A stretch of 64,000 nucleotides of DNA from NCBI GenBank assembly GCA_050633645.1, contig JBOEGX010000002.1:744001-808000 (forward strand). Reading direction: 5' to 3'. Of the stretch, positions 44,698 to 54,092 are shown piece by piece (within the stretch, counting starts at the first letter, position 1; every line of letters starts with the position of its first letter). A program made the translations under genes and the position numbers. The notes under the pieces were generated by a model, which was given only the letters and a program-made list of their open reading frames with translations, did no database searches and was not told the origin of the DNA. The DNA is from UBA1672 sp050633645 (GTDB lineage Bacteria > Pseudomonadota > Alphaproteobacteria > Micavibrionales > Micavibrionaceae).

Positions 44698-46266
44698 ATG
44701 ACAGCGCAAGAGATTAATCACGACCACATCCTTATTTTGGATTTCGGCTCTCAGGTAACACAGCTCATCGCAAGGCGTTTGCGTGAAAGCGGTGTCTATT
44801 GCGAAATCTGGCCGTTTAACCAAGCGAGCGATGAGAAGATTAAGGCGTATAACCCAAAGGGGATTATCCTCGCAGGGGGGCCATGCAGCGTGTTGGACGA
44901 TGACGCGCCCGCCGCGCCCGATATCGTATTTGAAATGGGCGTGCCTGTCTTTGGCATATGCTATGGCCAACAAACCATGGTGAAACAACTCGGCGGTAAG
45001 GTCGAGGCAGAGCAATCCCGCGAATTTGGTCGCGCCTTTGTTGATGTGGTTGATGAGTCTAAAATCCTCGATGGTGTTTGGAAAAAAGGTGCAAATGAAC
45101 AAGTCTGGATGAGCCATGGCGATCACGTTGCTGAACTGCCCGATGGATTCCGCGTTGTTGCAAAATCAGATGGTGCGCCATATGCGTTTGTCGCAGATAC
45201 AGAGCGTCGTTTTTACGGTGTTCAATTCCACCCCGAAGTGGTGCACACCCCGCATGGGCGTGATCTGCTCAAGAACTTCACCCATAATGTCTGTGGCTGT
45301 AAGGGCGATTGGACCATGGCCGCCTTCCGCGAAGAAAAAATCGCACAAATCCGTGAACAAGTCGGCGATGCAAAGGTTATTTGCGGCCTGTCTGGCGGCG
45401 TGGATTCTTCTGTGACGGCGGTGCTTATCCATGAGGCCATCGGTGATCAATTGACCTGTATTTATGTCGATACGGGATTAATGCGCGCGGGCGAGTCCGA
45501 GCAAGTGGTTGATTTATTCCGCAATCATTACAACATCCCGCTTATCCATGAAGATGCGAGCGATAAATTCCTCGGCGGGCTAGAGGGGATTTCCGATCCA
45601 GAAATTAAGCGCAAGCTCATCGGTGGCATGTTCATTGACGTGTTTGATAACTGCGCCAAGCGCGTGGGCGGCGCGAAATTCCTTGCTCAAGGTACGCTCT
45701 ATCCCGACGTCATCGAAAGCGTAAGTTTCACTGGTGGGCCAAGTGTGACGATTAAATCCCATCATAATGTCGGCGGTTTGCCCGATGACATGGAAATGGG
45801 GTTGGTTGAACCCATGCGTGAATTGTTTAAGGACGAAGTGCGCGCACTAGGGCGAGAGCTAGGCATGCCCGAAGATTTCATCAAACGCCACCCATTCCCA
45901 GGCCCCGGCCTCGCCATCCGTATCCCTGGTGAAATCACAATGGAGAAGATTGAGATTCTGCGTAAGGCCGATACCGTCTATCTGGATGCTATCCGTGAGG
46001 CAGGTTTATACGATGAAATCTGGCAAGCCTTCGCTGTCTTACTCCCCGTAAAAACCGTGGGCGTGATGGGTGATGCCCGCACTTATGATTTTGTCTGCGC
46101 GCTCCGCGCTGTGACATCTACCGATGGCATGACGGCGGATTACTACCCGTTCGAGCATGAATTCCTCGGCAAAGTCTCCACCCGCATCATCAACGAAGTC
46201 CACGGCATCAACCGCGTGGTGTATGATATTACATCCAAACCACCCGGCACGATTGAGTGGGAGTAG
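44698..46266 (+). CDS. guaA: GMP synthase (glutamine-hydrolysing)
   Basis: GuaA converts XMP to GMP with glutamine as the nitrogen donor. The 522-residue protein has the class I amidotransferase domain (FGICYGQQTMVKQLGG with the nucleophilic Cys, then VQFHPEVVHTPHG with His and Glu). The ATP pyrophosphatase loop is CGLSGGVDSSV near 233. The dimerisation domain ends VYDITSKPPGTIEWE, the diagnostic C-terminus. Length and all motifs are complete. The next gene starts three bases after the stop. The start ATG lacks a clear Shine-Dalgarno sequence. Confidence 0.97.
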   Translation: MTAQEINHDHILILDFGSQVTQLIARRLRESGVYCEIWPFNQASDEKIKAYNPKGIILAGGPCSVLDDDAPAAPDIVFEMGVPVFGICYGQQTMVKQLGGKVEAEQSREFGRAFVDVVDESKILDGVWKKGANEQVWMSHGDHVAELPDGFRVVAKSDGAPYAFVADTERRFYGVQFHPEVVHTPHGRDLLKNFTHNVCGCKGDWTMAAFREEKIAQIREQVGDAKVICGLSGGVDSSVTAVLIHEAIGDQLTCIYVDTGLMRAGESEQVVDLFRNHYNIPLIHEDASDKFLGGLEGISDPEIKRKLIGGMFIDVFDNCAKRVGGAKFLAQGTLYPDVIESVSFTGGPSVTIKSHHNVGGLPDDMEMGLVEPMRELFKDEVRALGRELGMPEDFIKRHPFPGPGLAIRIPGEITMEKIEILRKADTVYLDAIREAGLYDEIWQAFAVLLPVKTVGVMGDARTYDFVCALRAVTSTDGMTADYYPFEHEFLGKVSTRIINEVHGINRVVYDITSKPPGTIEWE

Positions 46267-46269
46267 AAA

Positions 46270-46764
46270 ATGACCAAAGATCCCCAAAAAACAAAACCAA
46301 AGGCGAAGACCAAAAAGCCATCAAAAATGCCAAAGCCTAAAGCGGCCGAGGATGAAATCGTGCAGGTTCAACAAAAGGCATTAACGCCCATTACGGACAA
46401 TGGGTGCGTGCCTGAAAAGACAACTGCGCAATCAACCTTTGAACGTCTAAGTCATTATATCATGTCATTCGAAGAAAGCTTGGATGATAATCATGAAGTT
46501 GGCGGAAGAATGGTATCCTTTGGCTCAAACCTACAATTCCATATCACAAGCATTGGATATTACGAACCTGACATTATTTGCTTTTACGGTCTTAATAAAA
46601 AGGGTGAAAAAATGCAATTAATTCAACACGTATCACAGCTTTCTGTGCTTTTAGTTGCCGTTAAAAAAATGAACAAAAAGCAAAAGCCACGTCGTATTGG
46701 TTTTGATTTGGCGCAATCTGTAAAAATTATCGAGAAAAAAGCAAGGCGCACTAAAAAGAAATAA
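46270..46764 (+). CDS. DUF6173-like protein
   Basis: The 164-residue protein has a Lys/Pro-rich disordered N-terminus of about 35 residues and a basic C-terminal end. The core has FERLSHYIMSFEESLDDNHEVGGRMVSFGS, and then HITSIGYYEPDIICFYGLNKKG. MQLIQHVSQLSVLLVAV and RRIGFDL follow. I recall this core in alphaproteobacterial proteins grouped as DUF6173, of unknown function. It starts three bases after guaA, so it shares its transcript, though that need not mean a functional link. Confidence 0.65.
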   Translation: MTKDPQKTKPKAKTKKPSKMPKPKAAEDEIVQVQQKALTPITDNGCVPEKTTAQSTFERLSHYIMSFEESLDDNHEVGGRMVSFGSNLQFHITSIGYYEPDIICFYGLNKKGEKMQLIQHVSQLSVLLVAVKKMNKKQKPRRIGFDLAQSVKIIEKKARRTKKK

Positions 46765-46777
46765 TTATCTGTCCCCA

Positions 46778-48772
46778 TTATTGTGCAGTGATCGCGGCCT
46801 CAACTTGATCCATAATCAACGCCGCGCCATAGGCCGAGACGTGGTTTGTATCACGGTATAAAACATGGTCATCCATCACCGTATTACAAATATCCGCCTC
46901 CGCATCACAGAAAATATCATGCGGTATAATTTTGAAATAGTGCTCCCCCGCCACCGCATCATAAGCGCTAATAACGCGGGCGTGCCAATACCTATAATCA
47001 GAAAAAGAAAAGGTCATATCTTTGCCTTGCGCAACCGCGTGCAGGCGGTTTTTGAAATCAAATTCATGCCCCTCAAGCAGTTTTTTTAGTCTGTAATCTG
47101 CCAAAAATCCAGGCTCTGGCACGGGATAAATTTGAATGAGACTATGCCCCATCGCCAGAATATCCTCATTGATCGCGCTAATGGCTTGCTCAATCGTTGT
47201 GTCCCGCTCTTTATCTTGCGTTATCAAGTAAATCGGCGAAGTTTCAATTGTCTTTTTCACAGTGCTTGGTCTGTTTGTTCCTTCAACCCGCAGCGTCATG
47301 CGCGTTGATTTGATAACAATGGCATTCTCGTAATTCTTCAAAGCCGCCATTTGTTCATGCATGCACGTATTTGGCTCAATCGTATTGTCTTCGTTAAGGA
47401 TTTCCGTGTCTTTGATCAGAACACATCGCGGGAATTGCTCATAATTCATATTAAGCTTTTCCGCCATCTTGCGTATGTCGGGGCCAAGAACGGCGAGAAA
47501 GCTATCCCCGACACCAATAATCGTGCCTTTCGCGCCCTCACGCGGGTATTTGCAATGCTCACCCAATTTGCGTTCCGGCGTGAAACACTCTTTCCAATCG
47601 CCATACATATCGCCGCCAAAAACGCCCTCATACGCATCCATACGGAACTTCGCGCCATCAGTTTTGATGAAATAAATATTGACCGTCGCAATAATACCCA
47701 CCGCAACAATAATTATGGGCAGGAAAATATTGAGCGGCATTTTATAACGCATCGGGCGTTCAATTATATAATAACTGATCACAGCAAGAATAAAGGTAAG
47801 CGCAATACACGCCATTTGCACCATAAATGACAACGCGCCCATATCAATCCGCGCAAAGGCGAAGACGGGATAATGCCACAGATAAAGGCTGTATGATATC
47901 AGGCCAACCCCAACAAACACGCGAGAGGATAATATATCCGTGACCAACTCCCCTTTCCGTGCAAACCAGATAATCATCATCGTACCAACCACAGGCGCGG
48001 CGGTCATAAAGGAGGGGTGGCGCATCGTATCCTCGAAGGAAAGCAATGCATGAGCAATTAGGAATAATCCAAATGCGGGCATCACCGCATGTAAAACCTC
48101 ATGGCTATCGCGGCTGCGCTCCATTTCGATTTTCGCCAATATAGCCCCCGCCAAAAGCTCCCAAAACCGGGTATGCAAAAGGTAAAACGTCGCATCGGGA
48201 TAGGGCGCGCTGGCAAGCTCGGCGGCTTCTAATGATATAAAAAACCCGATAAGGAATAAGCCAAGGATATAGCGCTTTGCCAAGGCCATGAACCCCATCA
48301 CAATAATGGGGAAGATAATGTAAAACTGCTCCTCCACCGCGAGCGTCCAAGTATGGAGCATCGGCTTAAGAAGGCTGGATTCAGCCGTATAGCTATCCTC
48401 CAACCAGAACCAGATATTTGACCCAAAGCCAAGCGCCGAAAGCGATGCCCCCGCATACTCACTCAGCCCCTTGGGCATGATATAATGCCAGGCAAATGGC
48501 AGGCTGATAAGCATCACCGTAAGCAGAGCAGGGAGAATACGCCGCGCGCGACGCTCATAAAACCGTGCAAAGCGAAAATTGCCATCATTCATTTCTCGCA
48601 AGATGATTGATGAGATTAAATAACCCGAAATCACGAAAAAGATATCAACGCCGATAAACCCGCCTGACAATATTGGCGCGCCCATAATCAAGATTTTCGC
48701 GTGGTAAAGAATCACCGCAATAACCGCAATCGCGCGCAAACCATCAATTTCGGGGCGGTATTTTATGGACAT
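46778..48772 (-). CDS. OafA/YrhL-type acyltransferase with C-terminal SGNH domain
   Basis: The 664-residue protein starts MSIKYRPEIDGLRAIAVIAVILYHAK, with the conserved His of family 3 acyltransferases. About ten membrane helices follow, including a second conserved motif (MLHTWTLAVEEQFYIIFPI). After the membrane part, near residue 400, comes an extracytoplasmic SGNH-like domain with IGVGDSFLAV and a DTNH catalytic pair near the end. Such proteins add acyl groups (often acetyl) to lipopolysaccharide, capsule or peptidoglycan sugars. An upstream ATG 14 residues earlier was passed over because the domain begins at the chosen one. It is divergent from aspS. Confidence 0.92.
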   Translation of the reverse strand: MSIKYRPEIDGLRAIAVIAVILYHAKILIMGAPILSGGFIGVDIFFVISGYLISSIILREMNDGNFRFARFYERRARRILPALLTVMLISLPFAWHYIMPKGLSEYAGASLSALGFGSNIWFWLEDSYTAESSLLKPMLHTWTLAVEEQFYIIFPIIVMGFMALAKRYILGLFLIGFFISLEAAELASAPYPDATFYLLHTRFWELLAGAILAKIEMERSRDSHEVLHAVMPAFGLFLIAHALLSFEDTMRHPSFMTAAPVVGTMMIIWFARKGELVTDILSSRVFVGVGLISYSLYLWHYPVFAFARIDMGALSFMVQMACIALTFILAVISYYIIERPMRYKMPLNIFLPIIIVAVGIIATVNIYFIKTDGAKFRMDAYEGVFGGDMYGDWKECFTPERKLGEHCKYPREGAKGTIIGVGDSFLAVLGPDIRKMAEKLNMNYEQFPRCVLIKDTEILNEDNTIEPNTCMHEQMAALKNYENAIVIKSTRMTLRVEGTNRPSTVKKTIETSPIYLITQDKERDTTIEQAISAINEDILAMGHSLIQIYPVPEPGFLADYRLKKLLEGHEFDFKNRLHAVAQGKDMTFSFSDYRYWHARVISAYDAVAGEHYFKIIPHDIFCDAEADICNTVMDDHVLYRDTNHVSAYGAALIMDQVEAAITAQ

Positions 48773-48870
48773 ATTTTTAAACCTATAAAGACACACATGG
48801 AAATCATAATGCAATGCGCATGCCCGTTTGTAAATACTGCTTCACATGCCCGTATTTCATCAAAACAAAG

Positions 48871-48898
48871 TTGCTTTATGCCCATAATGCGGTATAAA
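48871..48898 (+). promoter_or_regulatory. Sigma-70-type promoter of aspS
   Basis: TTGCTT at 48871-48876 and TATAAA at 48893-48898 are separated by 16 bases. The site ends 41 bases before the aspS ATG and lies in the divergent gap between the acyltransferase gene and aspS. Confidence 0.5.
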
Positions 48899-48939
48899 AC
48901 AAGGCTTGAACGTAAATTTAAGTACAGGAATAAGAGCAC

Positions 48940-50742
48940 ATGCACGCCTATAGAACGCATAAATGTAACGAACTTCGTAAAACCAATGTCGGAGAGACGG
49001 TAAAACTCTCTGGCTGGATCAATCGTGTTTATGACTTGGGCGGCGTGTTATTCGTGATTTTGCGTGATACTTATGGCCTGACACAATGCGTGGTCGAGGA
49101 GGGTTCACCCCTTTTGGCTGTTGCCGAAAAATGGCGCGTTGAAAGCGTTGTGACGATCACAGGCGTGGTCAAAGAGCGCACAGCCGAAACCATAAATACG
49201 AAAATGGAAACGGGCGAAATTGAGATTGAAATCCAAGAGGCCGAGCTTCAATCCGCCGCCGATGTTATCCCGTTTCAGGTTTACGAAGATGACGGCGCGG
49301 GTGAGGATATTCGCCTAAGATATCGCTACCTTGATTTACGCCGCCAGAACATGCAAAAGAAAATACGTCTGCGTAATGATGTCATCGCGACAATGCGCGA
49401 CAATATGCGCGGGCAAGGCTTTCAGGAGTTCCAAACGCCTATTCTAACCGCAAGCTCCCCCGAAGGTGCGCGCGATTATCTTGTGCCGAGCCGTTTGCAC
49501 CCTGGGAAATTCTACGCACTCCCCCAAGCGCCGCAGCAATTTAAACAAATGTTGATGATGTCTGGCTTTGACCGCTATTTCCAAATCGCACCATGTTTCC
49601 GCGATGAAGATGGCCGCGCAGATCGTTTAGCCGAATTTTACCAACTCGATGTAGAGATGAGCTTTGTCACTCAACAGGAGGTTTTCGACACAATCCAACC
49701 CGTTATCGCAGGAATTTTCGAGAAATTCTCAAGCTTCACAGGTGAAGAGCGCAAAGTGATCTGGTGTGATGATATTCCGTATAAGGACGCAATGCTCAAA
49801 TACGGAAGCGACAAACCCGACCTACGCAACCCGCTCGAAATTTGTGACGTCACCGAAGTCTTTGCCCGCGATGATGTGGCATTCAAGGCGTTTAAAGGCG
49901 TCATCGCGAAGGGCGGCGTTGTCCGCGCAATCCGCGCCCCAAAGGTCGCCGATCAACCGCGTAGTTTCTTTGATAAACTCAACTCTTGGGCGCAAGGTGA
50001 AGGTGCACCAGGCTTAGGCTATGTGTTATTCGCCGATGGTGAAGGCAAGGGGCCAATCGCGAAATTCATCCCCGCCGCCGCGCAAGAGGCAATCAAGGAA
50101 ATCTCAGGATGTGAGGACGGTGATGCAATTTTCTTCATCTGTAATCAAGAGCTTCCCGCCGCGAAATTCGCAGGTGCTGCGCGTGATGCGATTTGTGATT
50201 CCATGGGCAACCGCGAACAAGGCGTTTACAAATTCGCATGGATTGTTGATTTCCCAATGTATGAATTCGACGAAAAAGCGCAGAAAATTGACTTCTCTCA
50301 TAACCCGTTCTCAATGCCACAAGGCGGAATGGATGATCTGGAGAAGAAAGAGCCAACCGATATTTATGCATGGCAATATGACTGTGTGTGTAATGGCTAT
50401 GAGCTTGCATCCGGTGCAATTCGTAACCACCGCCCCGAAATCATGGAAAAGGCTTTTGGCCTCGCGGGATATGGCAAAGACGTGTTAGAGGCAGAATTTG
50501 GTGGCATGCTAAATGCTATGCGCTATGGCGCGCCGCCACATGGTGGCTTGGCTTTTGGTGTTGACCGTATCATCATGCTCCTCGCGGATGAGCCAAACTT
50601 GCGTGAGGTTTACGCCTTCGTCATGAACGGTCAATACGAAGACCAAATGATGCAAGCGCCAAGCATGGTGGATGAAGAACAACTTAAAGCCCTCCACCTG
50701 AAAGTGGATTTGCCAAAGAAAATCGAATCTGACGCGGCTTAG
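48940..50742 (+). CDS. aspS: Aspartyl-tRNA synthetase
   Basis: The 600-residue class IIb synthetase is of the bacterial type. The anticodon-binding OB fold is at the N-terminus (NVGETVKLSGWINRVYDLGGVLFVILRD). Class II motif 2 is FRDEDGRADRLAEFYQLDVEMSF. The bacterial GAD insertion domain lies at about 290-400, and motif 3 is GGLAFGVDRIIMLL near the end. Whether it is discriminating or charges tRNA-Asn as well cannot be told by eye. A promoter is seen upstream. A lipoprotein gene follows 25 bases downstream. Confidence 0.96.
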   Translation: MHAYRTHKCNELRKTNVGETVKLSGWINRVYDLGGVLFVILRDTYGLTQCVVEEGSPLLAVAEKWRVESVVTITGVVKERTAETINTKMETGEIEIEIQEAELQSAADVIPFQVYEDDGAGEDIRLRYRYLDLRRQNMQKKIRLRNDVIATMRDNMRGQGFQEFQTPILTASSPEGARDYLVPSRLHPGKFYALPQAPQQFKQMLMMSGFDRYFQIAPCFRDEDGRADRLAEFYQLDVEMSFVTQQEVFDTIQPVIAGIFEKFSSFTGEERKVIWCDDIPYKDAMLKYGSDKPDLRNPLEICDVTEVFARDDVAFKAFKGVIAKGGVVRAIRAPKVADQPRSFFDKLNSWAQGEGAPGLGYVLFADGEGKGPIAKFIPAAAQEAIKEISGCEDGDAIFFICNQELPAAKFAGAARDAICDSMGNREQGVYKFAWIVDFPMYEFDEKAQKIDFSHNPFSMPQGGMDDLEKKEPTDIYAWQYDCVCNGYELASGAIRNHRPEIMEKAFGLAGYGKDVLEAEFGGMLNAMRYGAPPHGGLAFGVDRIIMLLADEPNLREVYAFVMNGQYEDQMMQAPSMVDEEQLKALHLKVDLPKKIESDAA

Positions 50743-50767
50743 ATTTTTTATAAAAGAGGCTAAAACT

Positions 50768-51157
50768 ATGAAATCAAAATTATTACTTATTATGTGTGTT
50801 CCCTTTGCCCTGAATGCATGTGCATCTGTTGATGCTGCTAAAGATGAGAAGGGCTTGGGTTTAACGAAGACCTATAATGTAGGGTTTGACACGGCATGGA
50901 CAGCATCGACGGCCGCAATTCAGGATACAGGCGGTAAAGTTGTCGAAACAAGTAAAGAAACAGGAACGATTTTGGCATCCTACGGCGTCTCTGCATTTAG
51001 TTGGGGAGAGAGAGTTGGTGTGTACCTCAATACTGTGAATGAAAATTCAACGCAGATTGAAGTGGCTTCAAAACGTGCTGTAGGGATGAATGTTACCGCT
51101 ACAGATTGGGAACCCAAGATACATGCTAAAATAGGTGAAAACTTGGAAGGTAGATAA
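50768..51157 (+). CDS. Lipoprotein, DUF3568-like
   Basis: The 129-residue protein has a lipoprotein signal with lipobox LNAC, so the mature protein starts at Cys18. The short mature domain has NVGFDTAWTASTAAIQDTGGKVVETSKETGTILASYG, a pattern shared with DUF3568-type periplasmic lipoproteins of unknown role. It lies 25 bases after aspS with AAAGAGG before the ATG. It runs tail to tail with the DUF808 gene. Confidence 0.75.
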   Translation: MKSKLLLIMCVPFALNACASVDAAKDEKGLGLTKTYNVGFDTAWTASTAAIQDTGGKVVETSKETGTILASYGVSAFSWGERVGVYLNTVNENSTQIEVASKRAVGMNVTATDWEPKIHAKIGENLEGR

Positions 51158-51161
51158 TTCA

Positions 51162-52112
51162 TTATGAGGGGAAAATGTTCTGAGGAAGAAACCGTTTCAC
51201 CACCTTATAACCCTTCTCAACAATCCCGCCGATAATAATCCCGAAAACCGCGCTTAATGAGGCCTCAAAGCACCATTTTATAAAGCCACCAAGGTGTAGG
51301 GTATGCGTTAAATGTTCCATTTCGTGATGTAGGAACGGAACGGAGTGAATAATAATACCGCCGCCAACCCAGAGCATTGCGGCCGTGCCGACCGTTCCCA
51401 ATATTTTCAGAAAACTGGGCATCGCATGAATGACCCAATTCCCAAACGTTCGGGTGGCCTCATACTCCCCGTGTTGCGCCAGATGCGCGCCAACATCATC
51501 GGCCTTCACAATCAGGGCAACCGCGCCATAAACACTTATCGTGACCCCAAACGCAATAATCAAAAGTACGGCGAGTTGAACAAAGAAAGTATCATTTACA
51601 ACAATCGCATAAGACAGCGCGATAATTTCTGCAGATAGGATAAAATCAGTACGTATTGCGCTATTCGTGCGCTTTTTTTCAAGCTGTTCTGGTGTAATGA
51701 CTTCAATTTCTTTTTGAACGACAATGTGGTCTATGGGCTTTTTTTTATGTAAGAATTTATGAGCGGCTTCATGAAGCTTTTCGAACCCTTCAAAGCATAA
51801 ATACAGCCCGCCAAGCGCAAGAATAGGCGTAATAGCCCAAGGCGCAAGCGCCCCAAGTAATAAAGCGGCAGGAATAAGGAACAGAAGCTTATTCTTAATT
51901 GAGCCTTTGGCGATATTCCAAATAATAGGAAGCTCGCGCTTTGGCGATAGGCCAACAACATATTTCGGCGTAACGGCCGCATCATCAATCAAGACCCCTG
52001 CTGCCCTGCTGCCTGCGGCACTTGCCTGCGCCGCAACATCATCCAAAGACGCCGCCGTCACCTTTGCAATCGCGGCAATATCATCCAGTAATGCGAGAAG
52101 CCCTGTGCTCAT
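51162..52112 (-). CDS. DUF808 (YedI-like) inner membrane protein
   Basis: The 316-residue protein begins STGLLALLDDIAAIAKVTAASLDDVAAQA, the DUF808 hallmark. VGLSPKRELPIIWNIAKGSIKNK and KLHEAAHKF-type runs follow. About six membrane helices fill the rest. YedI-type proteins have no assigned function. It starts six bases after the coiled-coil gene on the same strand, so they are likely coupled. Confidence 0.88.
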   Translation of the reverse strand: MSTGLLALLDDIAAIAKVTAASLDDVAAQASAAGSRAAGVLIDDAAVTPKYVVGLSPKRELPIIWNIAKGSIKNKLLFLIPAALLLGALAPWAITPILALGGLYLCFEGFEKLHEAAHKFLHKKKPIDHIVVQKEIEVITPEQLEKKRTNSAIRTDFILSAEIIALSYAIVVNDTFFVQLAVLLIIAFGVTISVYGAVALIVKADDVGAHLAQHGEYEATRTFGNWVIHAMPSFLKILGTVGTAAMLWVGGGIIIHSVPFLHHEMEHLTHTLHLGGFIKWCFEASLSAVFGIIIGGIVEKGYKVVKRFLPQNIFPS

Positions 52113-52118
52113 TAAAGT

Positions 52119-53048
52119 CTATGCAGCCTGTGGAACGGGTGGGTCAACATCTTGGTTTTGATCGCCAGATCCTGACGTATCATCGCCGCCCTCATCAGAT
52201 GAACCACTTTCATCAAGATTCGCGTCATTGGCAGAGTGGGTGTGATATTGATGCTTTTGAAATGATTGGGAATAACGATAGGCGAACTCATGATCATTCA
52301 TGAAATCATAAAATGGGTCATCAGGAATTTTAGCCTGATTAAAGGCCTCGCGCTGTTCTTTTTGCTCGGCTCTTTTCTGTGCGTAATGTTGTGCGGCCTT
52401 ATGAGCGCCTTTTAGAATATCTGAGATCGGCTCATGTTTTGCTTTTAACGGAACATGCTTGTTAAAATTCTCTAAATCAAGGCTTAGATTTTTTTTGATT
52501 TCTACCAGCTCTTCTGTTGTCTCTACGTCTTTTAATTCTTCTTTATGGTCTGTGATATGCTCTTGAAATTTAACGAGTTTCTGACGTTTTTTGCTGTGCT
52601 CTTTAAGGGTTTCAGCATGTTCTTCGCTTTCTGAAAAGCTCTCAATTTGTGCGTCAATATGATCCAGCTTGGCCTCAATGCTTTCCGCGATATTGGTGAT
52701 GAAAACATGAACCTCTTCAAATAATGGCTGGAAACAAAGGTTAAGGTCTTTCTGTAGCGCCATGAAATCATCCCAGAATTGTTTTTTAAGACGCTTTTTT
52801 CGCATATCCTCCTTTGAAAGACCATCCATGGTCAGAGAGGCATGTTCACCAATAACAAGATGTGAAAGGTCATATCCTGTGGAATATCCCTTAAGCTCTA
52901 ACATCAATTGCACTGTGTTGCGTAATGATTCTTTCAGGCTATCAATACCGATTGAATGCGGTGATTCTAGAAATTTTTCAAGCTCCCTCAATGCCCTTAT
53001 TTGCGGAGAATGAAATTCAGTCTGGTCGCGCTTTAAAGCATATCCCAT
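52119..53048 (-). CDS. Charged coiled-coil protein of unknown function
   Basis: No family is recognised. The 309-residue protein is rich in Glu, Lys and His and strongly helical, with a coiled-coil-like block (KLDHIDAQIESFSESEEHAETLKEHSKKRQKLV) in the middle. It has an acidic Gly/Ser/Asp tail at the C-terminus (SGSSDEGGDDTSGSGDQNQD) and no membrane segment. AAGGTGA precedes the ATG. It heads a two-gene unit with the DUF808 membrane protein, which suggests a soluble partner. The upstream gap holds two inverted repeats. Confidence 0.75.
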   Translation of the reverse strand: MGYALKRDQTEFHSPQIRALRELEKFLESPHSIGIDSLKESLRNTVQLMLELKGYSTGYDLSHLVIGEHASLTMDGLSKEDMRKKRLKKQFWDDFMALQKDLNLCFQPLFEEVHVFITNIAESIEAKLDHIDAQIESFSESEEHAETLKEHSKKRQKLVKFQEHITDHKEELKDVETTEELVEIKKNLSLDLENFNKHVPLKAKHEPISDILKGAHKAAQHYAQKRAEQKEQREAFNQAKIPDDPFYDFMNDHEFAYRYSQSFQKHQYHTHSANDANLDESGSSDEGGDDTSGSGDQNQDVDPPVPQAA

Positions 53049-53114
53049 AAGTCACCTTTATCTTTTGCGGGGAGTGTAAATAAGTTTTCACGTGATGTCA
53101 AAATCCTAAACGGT

Positions 53115-53152
53115 AGTTCGGACGCATGTGGGTTAATCCATGCGCCCGAACT
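53115..53152. repeat. Long inverted repeat between diguanylate cyclase and coiled-coil genes
   Basis: AGTTCGGACGCATG (53115-53128) pairs with CATGCGCCCGAACT (53139-53152) across a ten-base loop, with one mismatch in 14. There is no T-run on either strand, so it is not a standard terminator. It may be a REP-like element, a processing site or an attenuating hairpin in the leader of the coiled-coil gene. Confidence 0.6.
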
Positions 53153-53160
53153 CTGGGTTT

Positions 53161-53202
53161 ATACCTGCCTTAGTGGGTTAGGGGGGGGGAGCAGGCAGGT
53201 AT
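53161..53202. repeat. Second inverted repeat with G9 run in its loop
   Basis: ATACCTGCC (53161-53169) pairs with GGCAGGTAT (53194-53202), a perfect 9-bp stem. The loop of 24 bases contains nine consecutive G bases from about 53181. It lies 12 bases after the stop of the diguanylate cyclase gene (minus strand), so it could be the 3' end structure of that transcript. Confidence 0.55.
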
Positions 53203-53213
53203 TGGGGTAGCCT

Positions 53214-53915
53214 TTAAGAATTCAATTTACGCGCCTCTTTTTTCTCATACATACCTTGATCGGCGTCTCCGATGATGGTTTCAATGCTATCGCCTTCTGC
53301 GTATTCTCTGATACCGATAGAGCCATGAATATTAATTTTTGCGCCGTTAAAGGAAAAGGAAATAGCGTTAAGGCTTTGTTCTAATAATTTGGCTCGTTCC
53401 ATCGCTTTGGTACTATTTGTATTCGGCATAAGAACAATAAACTCATCTCCGCCAAGGCGCGCAGCAATATCATAGGATCGCATGAAATCTTTTAAAAATT
53501 GTCCGACTATTTTTAATGCCTTATCACCAGCAAGATGCCCGAAAGTATCATTAACGGCTTTGAAGTGATCAAGGTCAATCATAATGATCAGACCGCCCTC
53601 ATTCTCGCCTCTGTTTGTGCGCTCAAGCTCACGAACAAAATGTTTGTAAAAGCCACGACGATTTGTCAGGCTCGTAAGCTCATCAGTGGTAAGGAGCTCT
53701 TCAAGGTTTTTGATGCGCGCGGTCTTTGCGATCAAATCTTTTTCTGCTTTTTCAAGCATTGTGTAGGCGGATTTTAATAAATCATACGTGCCACTATCAT
53801 GTTTTGGCTTTTCGCTTTTCTTAAGGAAATTAAAAAAGTCGCGGGAATTCGCAATGACACTTGCATTGGATTTTCCGTTGGTTGTAAATCTGTTTTGTAA
53901 TGTATCCGTTGACAT
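53214..53915 (-). CDS. Diguanylate cyclase (GGDEF domain)
   Basis: The 233-residue protein makes c-di-GMP from two GTP. A polar N-terminus of about 40 residues and a short coiled coil (MLEKAEKDLIAKTARIKNLEELL) lead to the GGDEF domain, which starts at DELTSLTNRRGFY. The active site is GGDEF at 155-159. An RxxD inhibitory site (RSYD, 146-149) lies five residues upstream, so product inhibition is expected. No sensor domain or membrane segment is visible. It is divergent from the DUF3108-divK-pleD cluster, with a palindromic site in the gap. Confidence 0.92.
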   Translation of the reverse strand: MSTDTLQNRFTTNGKSNASVIANSRDFFNFLKKSEKPKHDSGTYDLLKSAYTMLEKAEKDLIAKTARIKNLEELLTTDELTSLTNRRGFYKHFVRELERTNRGENEGGLIIMIDLDHFKAVNDTFGHLAGDKALKIVGQFLKDFMRSYDIAARLGGDEFIVLMPNTNSTKAMERAKLLEQSLNAISFSFNGAKINIHGSIGIREYAEGDSIETIIGDADQGMYEKKEARKLNS

Positions 53916-54092
53916 CTTTCTACCCTTTCTAACTCAGTGACTTCCTGATTAAGAGCTATGCGAAGATGATGCCAGTTATGGAATGTGGTGAAATAACTAT
54001 TTTAAAACAGTGTGTTAGTTTGGTTTTAAAAAGAAATATGAAGGTGTCATAGTATGATGAATCTGCCCTAATATAGGCAAAATTGTACAAAC

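Noticed and set aside
47351..47830. Plus-strand 159-residue frame inside the acyltransferase gene
   Set aside because: It is antisense to the SGNH domain with no recognisable protein pattern or ribosome binding site.
53181..53189. G-quadruplex at the G9 run
   Set aside because: A single G-run cannot form an intramolecular quadruplex, which needs four G tracts; it is noted only as a possible slippage site.
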